DNA of 64,000 bases from NCBI GenBank assembly GCA_034766995.1, contig CM068319.1, forward strand, positions 17,197,422 through 17,261,421, in the 5' to 3' direction. The DNA comes from Acanthacorydalis orientalis (Eukaryota; Arthropoda; Insecta; Megaloptera; Corydalidae). The notes beneath the pieces are model-generated. The model was not told the origin of the DNA and ran no database searches. It was given only the letters and a program-made list of their open reading frames with translations. The translations under genes and the position numbers were made by a program. This document shows, one piece after another, positions 27,151 to 38,716 of the stretch (its first letter is position 1; each line of letters starts with the position of its first letter).

Positions 27151-28239
27151 ATGGTTCTAAAAGTAATCGATTGTTTATTTATACTTACAGGAAAATTAAT
27201 AAAATTTATAAAGTTTCAACAAGATATATTTAAAATAAATATAATTAATATTTATGTGTATGTAGAATAACAATAAGAATATAACAATATATATATATAT
27301 ATATATAACAACGATTTGATATGATTAAAAATGGATTACTTAAGGTATAAAAATAAAATAGATGATAAATACTATTTTATATATATATATATATAACAAA
27401 TAAAATATTAAATTGTATACAAACACTAATTACAAATAACATGAAATATAACAAAACTAAATCGTTTCAGGCATGAATGCATTGTTATTATTTGATTTCT
27501 GTGGTTTCTTTTAATAATCCACAATTTATTTTAATAATTCAAAAAAATGTTCTCAACTAAAGCACGCAATTCATTGAATATAAACAACTTAAACCAAAAA
27601 TTAATAAACGTTTGATAATATGATATTTCTTCTTAATTTAACGAAAGTAGAAAAGTTTTTTTTTTCATTTTAATGATGTGTTGAAAACGTACATATATAT
27701 TAATTGTACTAGTACCATAAACATCATGCCATGTACGAGTATAGTCATCTTAAATGTAATAAAAAATTACGTTATTTTTTCAATACAATCGGTTACTTCT
27801 GTCAATGAACTCGTATCAAATCTATCATAAATTTTAGCTCGTAAAAGTATGTAATAAATAAATTACCTACACTTTTTTATTTCGACATTGAAACCTGTGA
27901 TTTAATGATTGCCTATCGTGTTGTTCACTCTGTTGACAATTTATATACGCATATACAGGTGACACGGATAGAAAAAATACATTATTTAAATAATATATAC
28001 ATACAAAAATGTATATATATATATATATCACAACCTTCATTCCATAATGATCCAGTGCTAGATGGAATATTATAACTTTTTTCAATTTAAATGATACACT
28101 GCCTCAAGTTATCAGTAATTTTCTGATATTATTCCATTAGTTAGTTGTACTCTTTGTAGGCCTTTTTACTTTTTACTAAATTGCAGTCAATATTTTCAAT
28201 CGTCCATTTGTTACTCTCTTCATAAACTATACTTCAACC

Positions 28240-28395
28240 ATTTTCATTTCTCTGTACATTTTTCTTATTATGACAGTAACTTTTGTTTTCGTATCTATTC
28301 TATTCTTTTTCTATGTATTCTTGATATTCTTAAACATACATACTTTTATATTTCCCTGTGTTGTGTGAAATAGAAAAGTTATTTTGATATTTTAA
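28240..28395 (-). mobile_element. Older RTE/craft-like fragment
   Basis: The stretch shares TTTTGTTTTCGTATC, ATTCTATTC and TTCTATGTATTCTTG with the copy at 29.7 kb, allowing substitutions. It is too degraded to translate, and it ends next to the (TA)n tract starting near 28402. Confidence 0.5.
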
Positions 28396-28399
28396 GCCC

Positions 28400-28401
<2 letters not shown>

Positions 28402-28458
<57 letters not shown>

Positions 28459-28480
28459 ATATAATATATATATATATTAA
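28402..28480. repeat. (TA)n microsatellite with TAATA steps
   Basis: It lies between the old RTE fragment and the mariner at 28491. Confidence 0.95.
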
Positions 28481-28490
28481 CTTTTATGTA

Positions 28491-29049
28491 TTAGGTTGGT
28501 AGAAAAATAATTGCGATTTATGACCTTCAAATTCATACACATTATTTTTTGGATTTTCTTAGCTGTTTTAAGTGGTCTAGAACTGTTGGGTGACTAACGC
28601 CTAACTTTTGTGCAAGCTCTCGAATTTTTGCGCATGCTTCTGATTTAACTAACGCCTTCAGTGTTGAACTTTATAAACTGAAGAAGGATGCTCGCGACTT
28701 TCTTGATTTTTAAGGCTCACGTCACCAGCACGAAATTTTTGGAACCACCATTGCATCATACGTTCCTTAACAGTACTCATACCAAAAGCATCGTTTAGTT
28801 TAGGAGCAGCTTCTGCTTCTTTACCAACCATTTGGAATCCGTACAAAACATTGCTCTTATTAGCCCCCTTTCGATATTTAACTCGATAATCCAATATGAA
28901 GCAAAATTAGTAATAAAACCAAAATCAAGACCGAAAAATGCGCTTTAAAATGATATTAACATGAAAAGGATGAAATGGCACTTTCATTGAAAAAAATTAA
29001 GATTAGAATTCAGAAAACAAAAGTCGCAATTATTTTTCTACCAACCTAA
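28491..29049 (-). mobile_element. Mariner-derived element with DNA-binding domain only, 559 bp
   Basis: The terminal inverted repeats are identical for 26 bp beginning TTAGGTTGGTAGAAAAATAA, and a TA duplication flanks it (28489-28490, 29050-29051). On the minus strand the frame at 28894-28658 encodes the first helix-turn-helix (FQMVGKEAEAAPKLNDAFG, then QWWFQKFRAGD). After a frameshift near 28665, 28660-28560 encodes the second (IRELAQKLGVSHPTVLDHLK). This matches the paired-like N-terminal domain of mariner transposases of the SETMAR/Hsmar1 kind. The D,D34D catalytic domain is deleted. Confidence 0.88.
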
Positions 29050-29050
29050 T

Positions 29051-29205
29051 ATCTTAGCGTTCTGAGGATGATGGTATTGCCCTCTAAATGAGCAAAATTA
29101 AAAATCAACAATGATAAATAAACAATTGTAGATTATTTTTGAGCAAAAAAATATTATGTGGTTCTTATGGTGAACGAAAAATTATTTTTTAAACAAAATA
29201 GTAAT
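29051..29205 (+). repeat. Family B interspersed repeat, copy 6
   Basis: It starts at the right end of the mariner at 28491-29049 with TCTTAGCGTTCTGAGGATGA. It continues TGGTATTGCCCTCTAAATGA, AATCAACAATGATAAATAAA and ATGTGGTTCTTATGGTGAACG. Confidence 0.55.
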
Positions 29206-29373
29206 ATTCTCATATATGTGTTCAAATGAATTCAAACCGACAATTTAAATACTTTGTATCATACAATCGGTAATCAAGATATAGAAGTTCCAGTGAAAAA
29301 TTACTCTTATTACTAAAATACGAAACGAATTTATTTCCATTAATTAATATTACTTTTACCAATTGAATACATA

Positions 29374-29429
<56 letters not shown>

Positions 29430-29431
<2 letters not shown>

Positions 29432-29833
29432 TCATCATCATCATCATCTTCAACCTCTGTTAATCCACTGCTGGATGAAGGCCTCTTCCATGATTTTCCA
29501 TTTTGTTCGATTCAGTGCCTCTCTTTTCCACAGATTTCCAAGAAAGTTTTTAATATCCTTATCCCATCTGTTCATTGGTCTCTTTCTGGGTCTTTTTATA
29601 TTCCTTGGTTCCCAGTCAATAATTTCTCTTGTCCATCGGTTGTCTTCTCTTCTTGCGACTCTTTACTCTTCTTATTATATCTGTGACTCCTGTTTGTTTT
29701 CGTATCCATTCTATTCTCTTTCTATCTCTTCTTGTTATTCCCAACATGCATCTTTCCATACTTCGTTGTGTTGTTTGGAGTCTGAACTATTTTAGCGTTA
29801 AGCACCTATGTTTCGCTGCCGTAGGTAAGGACT

Positions 29834-29837
<4 letters not shown>
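29430..29837 (-). mobile_element. RTE/craft-like non-LTR retrotransposon, 3' end fragment
   Basis: Read on the minus strand it encodes, with several frameshifts, VLTYGSET near the 5' edge, RKRIEWIRKQ-like and then RPRKRPMNRWDKDI and KWKIMEEAFIQQW, followed by stop and a (GAT)n tail at about 29449-29430. This is the C-terminal end of the endonuclease/reverse transcriptase proteins common in insect genomes. Both edges meet (TA)n tracts. It is 5'-truncated. Confidence 0.8.
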
Positions 29838-29872
<35 letters not shown>

Positions 29873-30335
29873 ATATATATATATATATATGTAATATATA
29901 TACAATATATTTGTATCAAATAATACAAGAAAAAAATACTTCATGAAACCACATAAGAGGACACTACCGACAATAAAACAATATATCTGTTACATAATTT
30001 CGCAAAGAAATGACATCTAAATTTTCTTTTAAACACATATGAAAAAAAATGAATGAGATTAGGTAATTACAACTTTTTCAAAAAATAATTAGAATTTATA
30101 CAAACAGATGCTACATAAAAAGTATTACCTCTTATTACTAAAAAATAAATAAGAATATAAAAATAATAAAGTTTAATATATATTTATATATATATATATA
30201 CATAAAGGTATAATTTAAATTATGTTCTAAATTATCATATACAATGCCGATAGTTACCAAACATTTAAATTAAACATACCTTCAAATTAAATCCGTTTTA
30301 TGCAGTATATTCTGTCGTATTTACGGTCCCAAGAT

Positions 30336-30337
<2 letters not shown>

Positions 30338-30416
<79 letters not shown>
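30338..30416. repeat. (TA)n microsatellite
   Basis: About 39 uninterrupted TA units. Confidence 0.95.
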
Positions 30417-30418
<2 letters not shown>

Positions 30419-31300
30419 GTGTGAGTAAGTGAATGTATAATCAAAATCGATTGCAATATGTATTACCCAATCATGTTATTATCATAAAATTGATTGTCAT
30501 CCAAAAGCTATAGATCTTAGTCTTATTAAAAAAAACTAGTGAAATATATACTAGACAAGCATGATCTGATCTGATTCTGAGCATTATAAATCGATTACTA
30601 CATCAAAGAAGTGAAATATTTCAACAACATATGTGCAGGCTGTTCTGTTGAAGATATTTATTCAATTCTTTAACCGCAACCTACTCATTTTCATGTAATA
30701 ATTATGCACTTATATTCTTTCAATAAACTTGAACGCACTGACCAAATATTTAAAACAATCTAATCAGTTATCCGTATGTAAAATATATTGTTTGAATTTA
30801 TCATGCTTTTTTATTTACTTCCACAATAATATAACATTTACCAGAATGTATTAGTTATTAGTACCAATAAAGTATAAATCACAACAGATATTACACTTTT
30901 CATGTATTTTGAATATGCATCTTTCTATACTAATATTCATCAAATTTTTTTATTGAAATATATAAAGTTAATATTGGCTTTAAATAATTATTTTAAGTTT
31001 TCAACAAATAACTCGTATTTAATACATGGCTATGTTTGATCTGCTGTACGTTTATAAATAAGATTTTTGTTGCATTTGCAATTTTTATTTCAATCTTGAG
31101 GCGAAAAGAGATTAGAATTTAAATGACGTTCTTTTAACCACAACAGTATATAGTAATTATATATTTTTTTTTTAAATATGTTTATACTTTTTTGTTTCTA
31201 GATATTTTATCATTGCTGATCAGTTCAAACGTATAAAATATATTATTTGTTGCCAACTCATTTATTATAAGTATTATTCTTTGAGAATTTACCGCTAATG

Positions 31301-31372
<72 letters not shown>

Positions 31373-31718
31373 CATTTATTCTTAAATATTATAAACAGAA
31401 TATTCAAAATATTTTTTTTGAAAAAAATAAAAGAAGATTTAATAAAATTAAATAATCCTATTCTTTTCATTTTCAGATATTCATAATTCTCATCTTATTT
31501 TCAATATATTGAATATAACATACAAGCGCTCTACTGAAATGTAACTACTTTTGCATGGAATTCAATTAAATGCAGATTTCTACTTGTCTAATATTGTACA
31601 TTTCTTGATATTCAGTTGTATATAGCAATCAGATATATGTATATTGCTCTTTCAAAACGATCACATCAATGTCTTGATATATTTGTACATTTTCAATTTG
31701 AAATATCACGTGCATATT

Positions 31719-31772
<54 letters not shown>

Positions 31773-32132
31773 CTTCAAACAACGTCACACCATTTTAGAG
31801 AATAAATAAATAATAAATCTTCAACAAGAATATTTATAACACACATCTGTACAAATATTTAACGACAGTGCCAAACGTTAATATAACAAGAATAAAGAGT
31901 TTGAAAAGGAAATGATCGAGATATATTGCGCAAAGAAAGTCAACTGGTTGATGATAGAAATTACTGGCTGATAGCCAAGAGATATAAAAATGTCTAGAGC
32001 AGAAATTAATTTTATGACATGTGACATTTCGTAAATAATTCATTTCAATATATATTTGATCAAATTGCGATGTTTACAACAGCACTTATCGTCAACATCT
32101 ATCTTCTATGTAATAACATCGGTGGTGTAGAG

Positions 32133-32838
32133 CAGGAGTATTCAACCAGGACCCATATGGCCCCTAGAGAGCAGCAGGATATTCCGAGGGAGCCACAGGT
32201 TAAAATCACGTAAAAGGGGAGCCACGGTACGAGATTAGGGGGTCACGGAGGGAAGTGAGAAATAAAGATAATAGAGAAGTGATCGAGAAACGAAAACAAA
32301 AGAAAAAAGAAAACAGATAAGTGACCATCAATAGAATTTAAGAAGTGCTCATAGAGCTACAGAGCAATATAGCAGTCAAAATAACTTTCAGTCAAGAAAA
32401 ATACTACTTTTGGATCAAGAGTACAATATCTAAAACGTTTCACAGTTTTGGGATAAAGTTAAATTGTTTTTCATGACATTTCCTATTTGATACAATCAGG
32501 TATCAGTTGTGTGAATTATTTACTCAGACTAAAGCGAAGTCGCCTTAACATAATGGACAGAGGTGATCTTCGGTTATCCCTCACAGCAATAAAATTGGAT
32601 ATAAAAAATCTTCTTTCTGGTCATCAAGGTATAAGGATCACATTGATCGAGAAATACTTAAAGTATTAATTTTTTAATTTTTGTATTTTGTATAATTTAT
32701 AAAAAGTATAATAAACCGTATTCTATTTATAAAAAAAAATATTTAAATAGCTACCTTTATACCGGTAGGACAGGGGGCCCCACAAGAAAGAAACATGTTC
32801 GGAAGGGGGCACGGTCGCAAAAATGTTGAAAAACACTG
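32133..32838 (+). mobile_element. hAT element remnant with transposase C-terminus, 706 bp, perfect target duplication
   Basis: Ends read CAGGAGTATTCAACC on the left and CAGTGTTTTTCAACA inward from the right. A perfect 8-bp duplication GTGTAGAG flanks it at 32125-32132 and 32839-32846. The plus frame 32487-32669 contains NYLLRLKRSRLNIMDRGDLR followed by LSLTAIKLDIKNLLSGHQ, the conserved C-terminal block of hAT transposases. The rest of the transposase is gone. It is in the interval between Sur and the candidate exon at 35.5 kb. Confidence 0.88.
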
Positions 32839-33018
32839 GTGTAGAGAAAGAATATATCATAGACACACAGTTTGTAAAGGATAATCGGTACGAGATTAAG
32901 TAATTGAAGACAATCATCCCCTATTAGTGAAACAGAAATATGTCTCGATATACTTCAACCATTATATTTATTTAGAATTAATAAGAGCATTTAAATAATT
33001 TATTTATTATTTTAATTC

Positions 33019-33019
<1 letters not shown>

Positions 33020-33068
<49 letters not shown>

Positions 33069-33087
33069 GTATATATATATATATAAA

Positions 33088-33125
<38 letters not shown>
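33020..33125. repeat. (TA)n microsatellite with GTA steps
   Basis: Four TA blocks separated by GTATATATATGTA and AAATATATGTA steps. Confidence 0.95.
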
Positions 33126-33126
<1 letters not shown>

Positions 33127-33910
33127 CAATAACTCAGTGTTCATTTATGATTTAAATACAGGTTATAAGTTAGAAGTAATAAAAATTCAATCCGGTTTTT
33201 AAAAATACTTCTCGGAATCCCAAAACTCAATTCATCAATTTCCACATTTCTAAACACACACGGACAACCATCCCCCATACCCGGATAAAATGCCATGTGT
33301 GATAGGTGTCTGAACAAGATTCACTAATCGATAATTCATAAAAACAATTGTACGAACGATAATTTCATCAATAAAATTTATTTTGACTTTGAGTTTTCGT
33401 TTTCTTGCCTGAAATGGTCTTCTGTCAACATAGCTAGTCGTTTCCTCCGTGATGACCACTTCCCATATGTGCTGTATAAAATTTTATAATGATGTGTGTA
33501 CGATGATGATACCTTCTGTAAAAATCCTTAACCATCGACCGATACTTAGTCATAATACCAATGAGTTCAATATCTATAACAATATGTAAAATAAAGTATT
33601 ATTTAAACAAATAAAATATGATCGGCGTCCTCTAAAACTACAAATATTCTTCCTTTCATTCACAAAAAAATTTTAAATATTGTACTGACATTCACCATTT
33701 CACCGAACCATACTCCATCCATCATCATCCACTTACCCCCCTCCCCCTGAAAAACTATATATTTCGATAATATAATATATTCTATAAAATCTTTTTTAAG
33801 AAAAAATAATAATCATTAGGGAAAATTCAAGATTACTAACATAACAATAAACATGTTTAAAGTAAATTCACCTGAAAAAATTGTCTAATATTTGTAAATT
33901 TATTTTTCCG

Positions 33911-33974
<64 letters not shown>

Positions 33975-35308
33975 AAACTATATTGACTTATAATAAGGGC
34001 AAGCTGCTGTCCCTTCGTAAGAAACTAACCAAACAAATATTTACATTTCTTCTTTAGGTATTACTGTTGTTTAAAAAATACTTGTGATATGATTCCTTGT
34101 ATATATATCTTACCGCACACGAAGGAACAAACATGCTGAAAAAATCTGTCGAGTGTAAAATATCAAATATCATTGCTAAAACAGTACATGATTTATTACG
34201 AAATTCTGTGAGGTCGAAGTAAATCATTTGTCAAACCTTTATTTCAAACATTTTCAAACTTATGAGAAATCCGCTGGTCGGAATTTGTTAAACGGTTGAA
34301 CATCTTTGAGAAGAAAAGCAGACACATTTATACACAACACTGTGATTTTGTGAATAAGCACTTATCAATTATATTTATTTTTTATTTAATGCCTTTAATT
34401 TTCATAATTAATTTTCTGTAGATTTTTTCGACAGTATTGTTAGTAAATTAATTACTATTCAATAATTATTTTTTTAGTAAAAACATACAGTATTTTATCA
34501 AAGACTTATTAGCAGTTAACACATTCACTAACAAGAATGAATTAAAATCCCATACAGCATAAAAATTCTCTATAAAAATTTGGTAATGTTTAATTACTGG
34601 CTGAATTTTAACATTTTTTATATAAAAATAGTCAATAATTTATTATTAAACATTTCGATAAATATCATTTCATAGTATTTGTTGTTTAAATTCTTATTTT
34701 TCTGTACTTTAAATTAATAATTAATTAAATTTTGCATTTACCGACCACTTATCATTGAAATTCGAATCTACTAATAATATTTTTATTGTCAAAAACATGA
34801 AGATTTATATTTAACAGCATAACTATTATAAGATTTACTAGGATAATTAAAATATAACTAACCACAATTAGAATTTAGCGATACTATAACAGGTAGTACT
34901 CACTTGCATAAAATAATATATGTGAAAATACTTTGTATTACAATAAATCTCAACGAAAACAAGTCTGAAAAAATAATGCAAAATTTAATCGCAACAATAA
35001 TATTTAAATCTCTAAAATTAATATTGGAGCATAACTAAATGACATACGATATCAATATTATCTTATTGATATTTTTTTTATAAAATAATTTACTCCATTA
35101 AATATTCTTTGCAATTCTCTGCCAAATATAAACGTTATAATGATTTAATTAAACGATTTATGAGAAAGGATGGGTTTTTTCAGAAAGTAAATGATTTGAA
35201 GATAAGAAACTAGTATAAATATCAATAACATATTATATTAATTTCTTTGATATTATATTTAAATAGTAACTGATTTAGCATGAATTTATTTGAATCTACA
35301 TAAGAGGA

Positions 35309-35316
<8 letters not shown>

Positions 35317-35387
<71 letters not shown>
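35317..35387. repeat. (TA)n microsatellite
   Basis: Pure TA 30 bases beyond the stop of the candidate exon at 35418-35653. Confidence 0.95.
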
Positions 35388-35389
<2 letters not shown>

Positions 35390-35417
35390 CAGGTAACTTT
35401 AATATGTGTGATAAAGT

Positions 35418-35653
35418 TCATGGAAGTTTCGTCTTCAAAAACATCTTTTTGAATGTATCTTGAACATCCTTCATTACATCAGCTAACCCGAAATTAGGTC
35501 TTATTCCGTTTATGTTTCGGCGTCTGATATTTAGACCAGCGCTGTTCATTTCTGTGAATCGTTCACTAGTCTTTAACGATACCATATTATTGTTTGTTAC
35601 CGCACGCATATTTTGAAAATCATTCAACATGGAAATTAATAGAGATGTATCAT
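35418..35653 (-). CDS. Candidate last coding exon of an unidentified gene
   Basis: An open frame of 78 codons follows a good acceptor (TTTTTTATTTTAG|) and ends in TGA at 35420-35418; it needs one base from an upstream exon. The composition is non-repetitive and protein-like, rich in Asn, Met, Lys and Asp, with the end DVMKDVQDTFKKMF then LKTKLP. I recognise no family. No upstream exon could be linked in phase, so this could also be a chance frame or part of an old mobile element. A (TA)n tract starts about 30 bases beyond the stop. Confidence 0.35.
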
Positions 35654-36158
35654 CTAAAATAAAAAAGTGTATCGACAAAAGACAGTAAAAAAATATCTCG
35701 TTTACATTTAAACGTGATTGTCATTAAGTCTATTTAATTCATTTCTTTGTTAAATGTTTATTCACTTTAAAATAAACTTATGTCACAAACAAAAGCTGAA
35801 TATAACTGTTGATGGAGAATTTAATACAATACGTAATTGCATTCATCAAGTCTGACATCTGAAAAAGGGCGTGGGTGGAGACACTGGGTTAGTCTGCATG
35901 TTGTGAACGGCACTCACGTTGAAGTACACAAGTTACATTTGTCACCAAAAGTTAAACGCTTCATCACTGTTTAACGACAACGAGAATTCGCATCGTTTAT
36001 TTTCTTATAAAATGTATAAGGTGATTTTGATAGACGTGCAAAATGACATTTTTTAGTACAAAACTATTCACTTTATACAACACGTTTTATTATTAATTGA
36101 TAAACTTCTTTAATAAGAAATATCGTTCTAATACGAATGTTTTAATTAATTATTAATA

Positions 36159-36209
<51 letters not shown>

Positions 36210-36319
36210 GCATAATATCTATCGAATTTATACTATTTTATATTTGAATTTACAAAAAAAACTTGTATCATAAATAAAAATACACAAAATTATTTATTTA
36301 TATAAATAAATGTGAATAC

Positions 36320-36388
<69 letters not shown>

Positions 36389-36389
36389 C
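36320..36389. repeat. (TA)n(GA)n compound microsatellite
   Basis: TA units are followed by about 15 GA units and a short (ATAG)n. Confidence 0.95.
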
Positions 36390-36547
36390 ATAAATAGATA
36401 GATAGATTTCAGCGAGATATAGATTTTAAGTTAAACTGAAATAAATTAAAACAATTACTCGTTTGTCTTTCGTTATAACATTCTGGGAAAAAAAACAGTA
36501 ATCTAATAATTATTTTTTTTTATTTGACTCAAGCGGTTATCAACGAT

Positions 36548-37307
36548 CAGCCTAGGATTTAGACAAGGGCAAAACGGGCCACTGACCAGGGCGGCAAATC
36601 TTGATGAGCGACAAATTTTGAAAACATGGAAATTTTATTTTCAATCATCGTTTCGATTTAAAGATAGCGCAAATGTGATATGAAAAATGAAATCCTGAAA
36701 AATGTGAAATGGAAAACTAAATCCAAAAAAAATGTGAAATAAAATCTTAAATCTAAATGTAAATAACATGATCCATTTACTACATGCCAATTTGCATTTT
36801 TTAAATAATTTAAATGAATGGACAATTTTACAAAATTTCTAATGATCATTAAATTTTTTTCTGTTGAAATGTTCTCAAAATTACCACCAGTCACAGATTT
36901 CTCTTAATTCATTTGGACAAAATTGTGGGGGGAAAGGAGCGGAATCTGATTGGTGGCTCAAGGGCAGCACCTACAGTAAATACGACCCTGGTCCTGGTGG
37001 TTTTCGTTTTTTTGAATCATCTAAGTGTATTTTCTCTACTATTAGTTTCGATACCATCTTCAAGTAAATGTTAAAAGATAATCTTTAACAACTAGTAGCG
37101 GAGGTCAGATACTTAGATGATTCAAAAGGGAGACACCAGATCACCAGGACAGATTATTTTTCTGTTTGAAAAATGATTTTTTGGTGTCTAATATATAATT
37201 TAATTGAATATATATTTAATATATTTTATAATTTCGAAATTATATAATTTAAGGGGCAGCAATTGATTGGTAGCACAAGGACGTTACCTTCTGTAAATCC
37301 AGCCCTG
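36548..37307. mobile_element. Composite hAT element, 760 bp, with internal duplicate of its right end
   Basis: The ends CAGCCTAGGATTTAGAC and CAGGGCTGGATTTACAG are inverted repeats, and a perfect 8-bp duplication TCAACGAT flanks the element at 36540-36547 and 37308-37315. About 320 bp before the true right end a second right-end-like segment ends at 36990 (GATTGGTGGCTCAAGG...GTAAATACGACCCTG). Between the two right ends lies a family-A fold-back repeat (36991-37150). There is no transposase frame. Confidence 0.85.
36991..37150. repeat. Family A fold-back repeat, copy 5, nested in a hAT
   Basis: This is the clearest copy. The ends are GTCCTGGTGGTTTTCGTTTT and, inward from the right, GTCCTGGTGATCTGGTGTCT; both continue to a TTTGAATCATCTAAG block. 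It lies between the two right ends of the composite hAT at 36548-37307. Confidence 0.75.
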
Positions 37308-37374
37308 TCAACGATTTATGATGCATTTAAATATGAAGAGAATAGTATATATATATATATATATACATATATAT

Positions 37375-37434
<60 letters not shown>

Positions 37435-37765
37435 CATACATATGTTTGTATACAACAATAGAAATTAAATAATAAATTAAAGATAAATATTTAACTTACG
37501 TTAATCATTCTTCTCGCAAACAATCTGTTCAGAGAACTACGTTAAGGTGAATTCTTAGAAATTAGTAATTATAAGGAACGTTTTTTACTCAATATTAAAG
37601 ACTAACCAATAACTGCCCGAGGCTACTACCTTAACTACGAATAATCTCAGTATGAATGATCTGTTGAATGAAATTTCTACCTAGCCAGACAACGGTCGAG
37701 AACAATATGAATCTCTTATTAAAAATGTCCGTACATTAAGTTATTAAAAATAATATACATTCACG

Positions 37766-37835
<70 letters not shown>

Positions 37836-38292
37836 CAAATATAATGAATGGTGGGTTTACAATATATAATTATTTAGTATTCACATACTAACCATTGAGC
37901 TGACAATACACCATGTGATGATCATCCGAAAAATATAATAAATATATTATTGCGAATAAGGGGAGACAAACATTTAATCGAGATTTCCCCATTAGTAATA
38001 AAACTAAAAAAGAAATAATTTTATATATAAATCATCAGAAACTTTAAGTGTTGTACAAAATATTTTCTTTCGAATTTCGTGAAAAATATTTATTTATGTT
38101 TTTTTTTATAATAATTGATATCTCTATTGCTGAATAAAAACATTACTATTTATAATCAAATGTATTTATAAACATTCATTATTTAAATATTTAATTCTTT
38201 CAACTACTATTTTTTATACGCGTAGATCATTATTGTTATGTGTGTAAATTAACATAATGATTACATTCAAAAATCAAATTGAAATTTAACAT

Positions 38293-38460
38293 TGTTTCTA
38301 ATAGTCTTTTTGGATCGTCTGAGTGACTATTCTCTGCTGTTATCTTCGACGTGAATGTCATCTTCGAATAGTTACTGGTGATTAATATCTACTTGAAGAT
38401 TTACATACGTGCCGGAACTAGTAATGAAGAACGAATCCAAAAAGATGAAGACCATTAGCA
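38293..38460. repeat. Family A fold-back repeat, copy 6
   Basis: The left arm is TAGTCTTTTTGGATCGTCTG. The right arm read inward is TGGTCTTCATCTTTTTGGAT. A GTGCCGGAACTAGTA block, the inverse of TAGTTTCGGCAC, lies at about 38410. A shared tail ATCGCAAATAT follows at about 38480. Confidence 0.7.
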
Positions 38461-38640
38461 TAACGTATCATCAACAGGATCGCAAATATAAAAAAATACA
38501 ATTATAATTTTAACTTCAAAATATATGTAAGATCAATCAAAATTATATATCAAATAAATTATATTTATAAATAATATTCATGACAAATTATCATATTTAT
38601 CTATATTTTTATAATCGTCGATAATTGCTATTACTCTATC

Positions 38641-38644
38641 TCAT

Positions 38645-38712
<68 letters not shown>
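38641..38712. repeat. (CT)n(TA)n compound microsatellite
   Basis: About 12 CT units then TA units, ending at the insertion point of the mariner at 38713. Confidence 0.95.

Positions 38713-38716
<4 letters not shown>

Larger units (their letters stand above)
23493..35417. other. Intergenic or intronic region with RTE fragments, mariner and hAT
   Basis: Besides the listed elements it has TA tracts at 23970-23981, 24419-24470, 26061-26123, 27108-27149, 27287-27307, 29370-29429, 29838-29890, 31302-31374, 31720-31770 and 33914-33971. The stretches 30430-31290 and 33980-35310 show nothing I can name. Confidence 0.6.

Noticed and set aside
29363..29946. Three overlapping plus-strand frames of 105-107 codons with Ser-rich and hydrophobic runs
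   Set aside because: They are antisense to the RTE/craft-like fragment on the minus strand and extend into (TA)n and (ATC)n.
33250..33480. Minus-strand frame of 69 codons with a basic stretch (ARKRKLKVK)
   Set aside because: There is no recognisable family, no convincing partner exon and no supported splice pair; it was left out as unresolved.
35905..35990. Short minus-strand start-like segment (MKRLTFGDKCNLC) before a GTGAGT donor
   Set aside because: Its splice phase does not fit the acceptor at 35653 (joining gives a stop), so it cannot be shown to be the first exon of that gene.
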